Part shown: piece after piece, positions 57,741 to 64,000 of the stretch
Position numbering within the stretch: position 1 is the stretch's first letter
Layout: each line of letters starts with the position of its first letter
The notes under the pieces: model-generated
Seen by the model: only the letters and a program-made list of their open reading frames with translations
Told to the model about the DNA's origin: nothing
The model's database searches: none
Made by a program: the position numbers and the translations under genes
From: Cheiracanthium punctorium
Lineage: Eukaryota > Arthropoda > Arachnida > Araneae > Cheiracanthiidae
DNA: 64,000 nt
Direction: 5' to 3'
Assembly (NCBI GenBank): GCA_038373885.1
Contig: JAWZYV010013027.1
Coordinates: 310,001 to 374,000 of the forward strand

Positions 57741-58149
57741 GCCGTAATCCCACAGCAACAGAAACTCATACTCAAGACTAGTTTTCATAGTCTTAAAAAA
57801 TCTTTTAACGTCAGTCAAAACATAGGTGTGTGTGTGTTCGTACGCATACGCCCATTTTCATTATGCTCTTTTTCAATAATTTTTTCACGCCGCGGCGCGC
57901 CGCCGCCGCCGGGTCATTACGCCGCCGCCGCGATTTTTTGTGCGGCGCAGACCTCTACACATGACTTCGGTAATGAGCACCCGAGGCTCAGAATTTTGAA
58001 AATTTAATTACTATTTTAACGATTAGTTAAAAACCATTTTTAAGTGGTCATGCTTGGCGAGTTTTGCTAGCACAAAATGATTTATGCTTTTGAAATAAAG
58101 CAAAAATTATACTTGCAGAATCGCACAAGTTTGAGATGAAATGCCATAG

Positions 58150-58990
58150 ACATTACGTTAGTTTTAAGCCTAATTAAAAAGCATTAGAAGGAAAACACCA
58201 ATTGCGTTCCTTAAAGTTCATAAATTTCCAAATCCTACCTATAATATAAATGTGTACGTTTATGTGTTTGGATGTTTGTGACTGAATCTCACAAAAATGG
58301 CTTAACGGATTTGGATAAAATTTGGAATGAAGATAGCTTATACCCTCGATTGACATACAGGCAACCTTTCATGCTTATAGCATAAATAATTCTTTTACGA
58401 AGACACTCAAAATAATTCTAATACTCTACGCTCTACGGACATTTTGTAGCTACTGAACCGATTCTAGAACTTTTTTCACTGATTGAAAGTTACACTATTC
58501 CTGAGTATTGTTTGTTTGTTTGTGAATTAAGACCGATTGATTGCACTAGAGTTCTAGGCCTATATAGGGAATTCCCTTTGTGTGTGTGTTGGGGGGGGGG
58601 CTTCCTAAGGGATCCTAGCCCATATTTACTCGAGCTTTCGGAGAGAACCACGGGAAACTCCGAATGGCAAGTTCGATAGGTGCGACCGCGGTTTGAACCT
58701 AGCACCTCCCACCTTCCAGTTTCGAGAGCAGAACCTCTCAGCCACTGGTGTGGCCCTGAGTATTATAGGCTACATTTTATGTATATCACAAATAGTTCTT
58801 TTACAGGGATACTCATAAGAATTGCATTACGCTCTATAGGTATCTCTGTAACTACCGAACCGATTCCAAAACTTTATTCACTAATAGAAAGATGCACTGC
58901 TCCTGATCAACATAGGCTAAAATACATGCGAACAGCATGCACATTTCTTTTACAAGAACGCTCAAAATAGTTCGCAAATATTGTCTGTAT
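58150..58990. repeat. Dispersed repeat related to R1, interrupted by a SINE
   Basis: 58240-58340 has the GGCTTAACGGATTTGG...AAATTTGGAATGAAGATA signature. It is followed by two units with TTCTTTTAC(G/A)..., CACTCA(A/T)AA, CTCTACGCTCTACGGACATT and CTACTGAACCGATTCTA, the second at 58790-58970. Degenerate relatives of the 27.6-kb array. Confidence 0.65.
58540..58757 (-). repeat. tRNA-derived SINE
   Basis: On the minus strand: A-box-like CCAGTGGCTGAGAGGTTC (58731-58748) and B box GGTTCAAACC (58690-58699), then a body ending in GATCCCTTAGGAAG and a C run. Lies within the R1-related repeat. Confidence 0.78.
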
Positions 58991-59038
58991 TCGCCAAATG
59001 CGTAAAAAAAATCTAAATTCAGTAACTCCGCACATTCT

Positions 59039-59089
59039 CTTATTTTAAATGGAGTATACTACCATGTATTATACTCCATTTAAAATAAG
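59039..59089. repeat. Perfect 20-bp hairpin
   Basis: Arms 59039-59058 (CTTATTTTAAATGGAGTATA) and 59070-59089 are exact inverted copies with an 11-base loop. No terminal duplication; origin unknown. Confidence 0.9.
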
Positions 59090-59340
59090 TAAAAAATAAA
59101 TAATATTTAAATACAGTCACTTTTGTGTCAGTAATGCAAACATATTTGTTATTCACATGTGCTTCATTTCTCTCTGGACATAATTCTAAGGCCGACGCGG
59201 ACGAAGTTGCGGGTAGCAGCTAATTGTAAATAAAAATAATTTACTTACAATAGTTTTTTTAATGCCTGTGGTTATCTTTTAGATTGGTTATCCGTTGAGT
59301 GAACACTAGTTCTCTTTTAGGATGCTGGTGTAACTCTTAC

Positions 59341-59504
59341 CGAAATTTTCATTTCCTTCTTTTCCAAAACAGATGATTTGTCCTTCAAGAAATGTCTAAG
59401 AATAGGACTCAGAGTTTCTTCTGGGGGATCTATAGATTCTCCTAAAGAAAGAGTGGATTGAGAATCGTGAAACAGAAGATTAATACATTCAGAATTACAT
59501 TCAT
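59341..59504 (-). CDS. Candidate internal exon of an unidentified host gene (164 nt)
   Basis: On the minus strand, TTTTTTTTAAAACAG (ending at 59505) precedes an open frame of 54 codons that ends exactly at a strong donor, TCG|GTAAGAG (59340-59334). The peptide begins ECNSECINLLFHDSQSTLSL and continues with PPEETLSPILRHFLKDKSS and KKEMKIS. Balanced composition and well-formed splice sites at both ends make this the best orphan-exon candidate in the window. It enters with two bases and leaves in phase 0. No family is recognised. A Penelope-like element is inserted 142 bases upstream, in what would be the preceding intron. Confidence 0.5.
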
Positions 59505-59646
59505 CTGTTTTAAAAAAAATTATTCCTTATTTAAAAAGTAAAAGTAATGAGTTTCAATGGTAAAACAGATCCTGAAAAATCTTAGTAAAAATCGTTTCAA
59601 TGGATTCGATTTATTATCCTTTAGTAGATAAATTATGAGATTGATA

Positions 59647-59765
59647 ACTGAAAAAACACTCAAAATACTGGTGTTAAACGATAAAGTAATTAAAAAACTT
59701 TGTAAAAAACACACATAAGAAGTAAAAGGAAAAAGGATACGCGTTTCGTTCAAAAATTGTTTTGA
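59647..59765 (-). repeat. Pseudo-LTR of the Penelope-like element, 3' copy
   Basis: Direct repeat of about 62671-62782 (ACTGAAAAAACACTCAAAAT, then CTGGTGTTAAACGATAAAG, then ATACGCGTT). The 5' copy at 62671-62782 is continued by an inverted piece, TGTGTGTTTTTTACAAAGTT, at 62791-62821. Confidence 0.85.
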
Positions 59766-59786
59766 ACTTCTTCAGTCCAAGTCCTT
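59726..59786 (-). ncRNA. Hammerhead-ribozyme-like motif in the pseudo-LTR
   Basis: On the minus strand the conserved order is present: CTGAAGA (59775-59769); helix II GTTCAAAA/TTTTGAAC with loop CAAT (59767-59748); GAAA (59747-59744); a short helix III in ACGCGT; and a GTA cleavage triplet (59740-59738). Helix I forms from GGA/TCC next to the site plus AAGGA/TCCTT further out (59786-59782 with 59730-59726), separated by an internal loop. One unpaired A lies between CTGAAGA and helix II, a departure from the canonical core. Penelope-like elements are known to carry hammerheads in their pseudo-LTRs. The other pseudo-LTR copy keeps only the 3' half of the motif. Confidence 0.6.
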
Positions 59787-59799
59787 CGACGTAAAGAAC

Positions 59800-60250
59800 A
59801 CAGGGAACTGAAAAGAGAAAAAAAAAAACAAGCAAGATGTTGCCACAAGGGGCAAAGAAAAGTCGAACAAAACCACGGAGAGGGGAGAAAAAAATTAAAA
59901 AGGGGGATAGAAAGGAAAGGAAAGAAGCACAAAAAATACAGAAATAAAAAGGAATAAAGAAAAATAATAAAAAAGGGAACACACAAGTACAAACACACAC
60001 ACAAAAAAGAGAGAACAGAACAAACAAACAAAAAACAAATAGCACACGTTTTTTTTTTTTTTTTTTTAAACCACGAACAGGACAGCACAATAAATATATA
60101 TATAAATAAACACATATATACATATATATATATATATAATTTTTTTTTTTTTTTTTTTTTAAATAAAAACGAAAAAGAAAGACAGTAACACACGTACATA
60201 CACATTAAAGAAACAGGGGAAAAAAAGGGGGGGGTAGACGAAGAAAGTGA
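59800..60250. repeat. Low-complexity 3' untranslated region of the Penelope-like element
   Basis: Purine-rich on the plus strand, with poly-A and poly-T runs, ACACAC and a (TA)n stretch at 60115-60140. Long minus-strand frames here (Phe/Leu/Cys-rich) are composition artefacts. Confidence 0.75.
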
Positions 60251-60258
60251 AAAGAACC

Positions 60259-62562
60259 TTACAACAGCAACTTCCAAGCAGAATGAACGAAAGGAACGGA
60301 AGAACCATCGTTCACAAGACGATCTAAGTGCTGGGTAATGGAAAAACCTTCCAAAAAATCCAGATGGGACAAAGACTGAGGAGTGCACAAAATCTTAGCC
60401 TTAGAAAACTGAAATCGATGATTGGAATTCCAACAATGTGAGGCAATAGAAGATTTGGAAAGTTCGTGCTTAGAGACATATCTCTCATGCTCTTTGAGCC
60501 TAAATTTGAGAGCTCTTCTGGTCTGACCAATATAGCCCAAATCACAAGATTCACAAGGAATATAATAAACACCCCAACGGTTCTCAGTAGGAATAGGATC
60601 TTTAAGGGAAGAAAATTTAAGTTTATTAACAGGTTTAAAAATGACTTTGAAACCGAAATTTTTGAGAAGTTTAGAAATTTTGTAGCATAAAGGTGAAAAG
60701 AAAGGTAGTACAATTAATTCGTTGTGAAAATTAATAGTATTAGTAGAAGTATTAGGCTTATTAAATTTAGAAACAGCTTTATCAATAATAGAGGGGCTAA
60801 AACCACGAGAAACAGCTAAGGATTTTAAGTAACTAATTTCGTTATTAAGAGAAGAAGAATCAGAGCAAATTTTGATAGCACGAAACACATAAGTGTAAAA
60901 AGCAGAAAGTTTTTGCTGGTAAGGATGATTAGATAGGGCATGAGGAGGTAAAGATATAGAAAAGGGCTTGCGGAAAACAGAAGTAGAGAAACCGTCAGGA
61001 TTCCTAGAAACAAGAACATCCAAAAAAGGTAAAGAATTGTTGCACTCCTCTTCTAGAGTAAATTGGATACACGGATCAACAGAATTAACGATCAAAAGTA
61101 AATTAGAAATATCACAATTGGAATCCACTAGAACGAAAGTATCGTCAACATATCTGACCCAGCACGGAAAATTAAAGACCTTGAAGAGTTTCTCTTCAAA
61201 ATAATGCATATAAATATCACATAAGAGAGGTGAGAGAGAATTACCCATAGCAAGACCCTCGGTTTGTTTATAGAAAGAGCCATTAAAAATGAAAGCAGTT
61301 TGTTTAATACAAACGCTTACTAAAGCTATAAACTCTTTAATCTCAATAGAAGAATAATGAAACTCGCGTAAACGCTTTTCCAAACAGTCAATCGCACCTT
61401 GGATAGGAACATTAGTGAATAAAGATTTAACATCAAGAGAAAGCATTTTACAATTAGTAGGAGAAAGAAGTTTAACTTTGTTAACGAAATCATAAGAGTT
61501 TTTAACAGTGTGGGTATTACTAGCAGTCAAAGGTGAAAGAGTATGCGAGAGGAAACGTGCAAGGTTATAAGAAGCAGTACCAATGTTAGAAACAATGGGG
61601 CGAAAGGCAAGAGAAGGTTTATGAATTTTAGGAAGGGCATAGAAACGAGCACAGTTAGCAATAGAAGGAATAACATAACGTTTAGTTTGAGCATTTAAGA
61701 TTACAGAGGACTTCACAGTGTGTTTAATTTCAGAAAGGTGACTGTTAGTAGGATCAGAATTTAATTTAGTGTATGGACCAGTGGTTAGCATGTTATTAAT
61801 ACAATCAACATAAGAAGATTTATCAAGTAAAACAGTCTGGCCGCCTTTATCAGCTTTAGTAATGAGTAAATTAGGGTTAGAATTAAGTTCTTTGAGAGCA
61901 GTTTTTTGAGAACGAGAGAGGTTAGATTTGGCATGCATATTATTTGAAGAGATAGTATTAGCAATAAGATGTCGCAAAGTATCAAGTTGGTTAGAAGAGA
62001 GTTTACTATTTTTAAAGGAGTTTTCCATAGGAGCAATAAGTTTGGAAACCGAAACGTTACTAACACGAGAAAAATTCAAACCTAAACTAAGAGCATCTCT
62101 CTGAGAATCAGTTAAAACATGTGAAGACAAATTAACAACAGTGTCCTGAACAAGAGGCCTAACAGAACCGAGGGAAGACCTAACCGGAAGAAGAGCTTGG
62201 AATTTCTTATCCAAAGTAGCTCTGTGAGAAATAGAACGTTGTTCGACATAAGCGAAATTCCGTTTTTCCCAGTTAGCAAACGCAGGGTAAGACTTACTCA
62301 AAAGCAAATGGAGATCATAAAGATCAGATTCAAGAATCGAAACTTTATAACGAACATCCTGAATAAAAGCCCGTAAAACCGCCCGTTTAGACCTATTCAG
62401 AGCCTTATCAACACGAGAAGAACCGTGAATATTGCACTTAATGTCAATGAACTTAGGAATGACATTACTGCGTTTGCATCGAACAAGAAAACCTAAATGA
62501 TTCAAGAAACGAGAACGTTTCAATCGTAAACGGGAAAAACGGTTAAACAAAGATGAATCCAT
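60259..62562 (-). CDS. Penelope-like reverse transcriptase with GIY-YIG endonuclease, 767 aa
   Basis: Copies the element's RNA into DNA and nicks the target. I start at the ATG at 62562 (MDSSLFNRF); the 25 residues that could precede it come from a non-ATG codon in low-complexity DNA. Reverse transcriptase motifs, by residue: KADKGGQTVLLD (about 236), FYALPKIHKP (about 310), MLSLDVKSLFTNVP (catalytic Asp near 377), GLAMGNSLSPLLCDIYM (about 436), RYVDDTFVL (catalytic pair near 473) and LPFLDVLVSR (about 512). The C-terminal endonuclease has GVYYI (about 664), a CESC zinc-type insert, GYIGQTRRALKFRLKEHERY (about 676) and following His residues. The Cys-Cys-His-His arrangement is typical of this class. 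No stops or frameshifts; all catalytic residues are present. It lies between two pseudo-LTR copies. Confidence 0.93.
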   Translation of the reverse strand: MDSSLFNRFSRLRLKRSRFLNHLGFLVRCKRSNVIPKFIDIKCNIHGSSRVDKALNRSKRAVLRAFIQDVRYKVSILESDLYDLHLLLSKSYPAFANWEKRNFAYVEQRSISHRATLDKKFQALLPVRSSLGSVRPLVQDTVVNLSSHVLTDSQRDALSLGLNFSRVSNVSVSKLIAPMENSFKNSKLSSNQLDTLRHLIANTISSNNMHAKSNLSRSQKTALKELNSNPNLLITKADKGGQTVLLDKSSYVDCINNMLTTGPYTKLNSDPTNSHLSEIKHTVKSSVILNAQTKRYVIPSIANCARFYALPKIHKPSLAFRPIVSNIGTASYNLARFLSHTLSPLTASNTHTVKNSYDFVNKVKLLSPTNCKMLSLDVKSLFTNVPIQGAIDCLEKRLREFHYSSIEIKEFIALVSVCIKQTAFIFNGSFYKQTEGLAMGNSLSPLLCDIYMHYFEEKLFKVFNFPCWVRYVDDTFVLVDSNCDISNLLLIVNSVDPCIQFTLEEECNNSLPFLDVLVSRNPDGFSTSVFRKPFSISLPPHALSNHPYQQKLSAFYTYVFRAIKICSDSSSLNNEISYLKSLAVSRGFSPSIIDKAVSKFNKPNTSTNTINFHNELIVLPFFSPLCYKISKLLKNFGFKVIFKPVNKLKFSSLKDPIPTENRWGVYYIPCESCDLGYIGQTRRALKFRLKEHERYVSKHELSKSSIASHCWNSNHRFQFSKAKILCTPQSLSHLDFLEGFSITQHLDRLVNDGSSVPFVHSAWKLLL

Positions 62563-62961
62563 ACATAAAACACAAAAACAGAAAAGAAATAAGCAAGAAA
62601 AAGCACACGAAGAAGGAAGGAAGAAAAGAGAGAACAAAAGTGAGTGTTAATAGTCCAAATAAACAAAACAACTGAAAAAACACTCAAAATACTGGTGTTA
62701 AACGATAAAGTAATTAAAAAACTTTGTAAAAAACACACATAAGAAGTAAAAAGGAAAAAGGGATACGCGTTCTCGTTCCAAAACTTGTTATGTGTGTTTT
62801 TTACAAAGTTTTTTAATTACTTTATGAGATTGATACTTAATAATTATAATTATTTAATGTAAGCTATATTTCCGTAAACAGCAAGGGTACCTTACAGTGG
62901 CGTAGCCAGAAATTTTTCATTGGGCGGGGGGTTACGACTACTGCAAGTCACATATATGTAT

Positions 62962-63690
62962 TAGAGATGATTTCGGGCTCATTTTTTGAAACCCGAGCCC
63001 GAGGACTTTTAATCCGAGCCCGTCCGAGCCCGAGCAATATTATTTAAGTCGAAGCCCGAGCCCGCCCGAGCCCGAAATTTCAGCTAAGATAAAAAAAATC
63101 CAATTAATTCATTGATAGTATACAATGAATTTTGCCGTTTATGCAAATTAAAGACAAATAGAGTTGCAAACTCTCAATGCACTTTCTAATTCTTTATATA
63201 TCCATGTTTATCAAATAATGTCGGATCTCATAACTAACTAATCAATATAAGCCGCCGCGCCGTTCTGAAATATCCAAAGAGCTTAACGCACCTTCTAGGC
63301 GTCAGTGCCGCTATTTTTTTTTTTATAAGTACAGTCAACTCCGGTCATAGTGAACCCGGATATAGTGAACCATCGGCTATAGTGAACGCAAACCATTAGT
63401 GCCGATTCACATACAGTATCTCTATCCATCATGAAGACACTTGGTTTTAGTGAACTTCGGATATAGTGGACGAAATTGGATGGTCCGCAGAGGTTCACTA
63501 TAACCGGAGTTGACTGTCACTTTTATTTCCCTCGTGAATCACTTTTTAAAATATGTTTCAAGGAGTGTGTTCAATAAAGGAGAAATTTTTCACGAGCCCG
63601 AGCCCGCCGAGCCGAACGCAATTGTGAATTACAGAGCCCGAGCCCGGTTCGGCCCGGGCTCGGGCTCGGGCTGAGCCCGTCTCATCTCTA
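62962..63690. mobile_element. hAT-type MITE, target duplication ATATGTAT (middle level)
   Basis: Exact 8-bp repeats at 62954-62961 and 63691-63698. Ends TAGAGATGATTTCGGGCTC and the complement of TAGAGATGAGACGGGCTC. GAGCCCGAGCCCG repeats lie just inside both ends. Contains the pogo-like MITE at 63332-63516. Confidence 0.92.
63332..63516. mobile_element. pogo/Tigger-like MITE (inner level)
   Basis: Ends CAGTCAACTCCGGTCATAG and the complement of CAGTCAACTCCGGTTATAG, with further ATAGTGAAC repeats inside. TA precedes the left end; TC follows the right. 185 bp, non-coding. Confidence 0.85.
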
Positions 63691-63806
63691 ATATGTATAC
63701 GTGCGTGTGATAAGGGAGTGAAGAATATACATTTTGTAGAGCAAACAGGGGATAGGGGGTTATGACCCCCTATCCCCCTCCTTGGCTACGCCACTGGTAC
63801 CTTATG

Positions 63807-63951
63807 CAAGGTTTGAAATTAACTATGGCCCGCTGGTCCCAGACCACAGAAATATACAATACTGATCATTCAAAATTAGTATTCTGCTGGTCAGATATAT
63901 TTTTTTATGGTCTGGGGCCAGCGAACCTAAGTTAATTTCCAGCGCTCCTTG
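63807..63951. mobile_element. Foldback MITE, 145 bp
   Basis: The left arm has AAATTAACTATGGCCCGCTG and GGTCCCAGACCA. The right arm is the complement of AAATTAACTTAGGTTCGCTG and GGCCCCAGACCA. Both tips read CAAGG. No target duplication was found; superfamily unknown. Confidence 0.7.
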
Positions 63952-64000
63952 TAGGTATATTTTCTAAACAGAACTCTCATCCTGAATACAAACTAATTTT

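Larger units (their letters stand above)
54462..57957. mobile_element. hAT-type element with GC-rich ends, target duplication CACATGAC, heavily nested
   Basis: Exact 8-bp repeats CACATGAC at 54454-54461 and 57958-57965. Ends TATAGGTCTGCGCCGCCG and the complement of TAGAGGTCTGCGCCGC; CGCCGC-rich sequence lies just inside both ends, in sharp contrast to the AT-rich surroundings. Most of its 3.5 kb is later insertions (54624-57299). Outside it, the flanks rejoin a dispersed repeat. Confidence 0.88.
59647..62821 (-). mobile_element. Penelope-like retroelement, apparently complete
   Basis: 3.2 kb, flanked by exact 14-bp direct repeats TTATGAGATTGATA (59633-59646, 62822-62835). It carries one intact gene on the minus strand (60259-62562), a repeated terminal segment at both ends (pseudo-LTR), and a short inverted copy of the pseudo-LTR at its 5' end (62791-62821). 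These features, a target duplication longer than 10 bp, terminal repeats with partial inversion and a GIY-YIG endonuclease, are characteristic of Penelope-like elements. The intact frame suggests recent insertion. Confidence 0.92.
62895..63796. mobile_element. hAT-type MITE, target duplication GTACCTTA (outer level of a nest)
   Basis: Exact 8-bp repeats at 62887-62894 and 63797-63804. Ends CAGTGGCGTAGCCA and its complement, perfectly inverted. Only about 165 bp is its own sequence; the rest is the hAT element at 62962-63690. Confidence 0.93.

Noticed and set aside
57738..58007. 89-codon frame over the GC-rich region
   Set aside because: Opens at a non-ATG codon and crosses a transposon end and its target duplication.
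59674..60388. Two long minus-strand frames downstream of the Penelope-like gene
   Set aside because: Phe/Leu/Cys-rich products of poly-A/T and CA runs, in other frames over the untranslated tail and gene end; no domain.

Overview
The window is AT-rich eukaryotic DNA from an arthropod, probably an arachnid and most likely a spider. The reasons are an insect/arachnid-type gustatory receptor gene, a Tc1-like transposase of a type I recall as abundant in spider assemblies, Penelope-like retroelements, tRNA-derived SINEs and a very dense load of nested DNA transposons. No prokaryotic gene organisation is present. Host genes are sparse. There is one single-exon gustatory receptor (12877-14106, minus) and a few orphan exon candidates: 37555-37689 and 59341-59504 on the minus strand, and 45952-46145, 50979-51180 and 51602-51680 on the plus strand. 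Nearly everything else is transposon-derived or unrecognised AT-rich sequence.

Region by region. 0.4-2.4 kb is a decayed transposase-like gene, internally duplicated and split by a small hAT element. 3.1-4.6 kb is a Tc1 element with matching ends and an uninterrupted DD34E transposase. 4.7-7.1 kb is an old direct duplication. 7.8-8.8 kb and 12.0-12.6 kb hold foldback elements. 16.4-27.3 kb is a Copia-type retrotransposon split in its protease region by a complete-length but broken Ty3/Gypsy retrotransposon with two 1.2-kb LTRs. 27.6-37.5 kb is a patchwork of tandem arrays, SINEs and TTAA-flanked elements. 40.5-44.6 kb has a Penelope-like remnant cut by two related hAT elements. 47.2-50.4 kb is a direct/inverted array followed by a 1,995-base tract with no C at all on the plus strand. 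54.4-58.0 kb is a four-level nest of transposons. 59.6-62.8 kb is a Penelope-like element with an intact reverse transcriptase/GIY-YIG endonuclease gene, a repeated pseudo-LTR, a 14-bp target duplication and a hammerhead-ribozyme-like motif. 62.9-63.8 kb is a three-level hAT/hAT/pogo nest.

The mobile elements explain most of the architecture. Nine hAT-type insertions can be delimited by exact 8-bp target duplications, six elements (five families or subfamilies) sit at TTAA sites, and the order of insertion can be read directly from the nesting. The most anomalous stretch is the C-free tract at 48371-50365. It is either a consensus/base-conversion artefact or an extraordinary strand asymmetry, and it should be checked against raw reads before anything is built on it.
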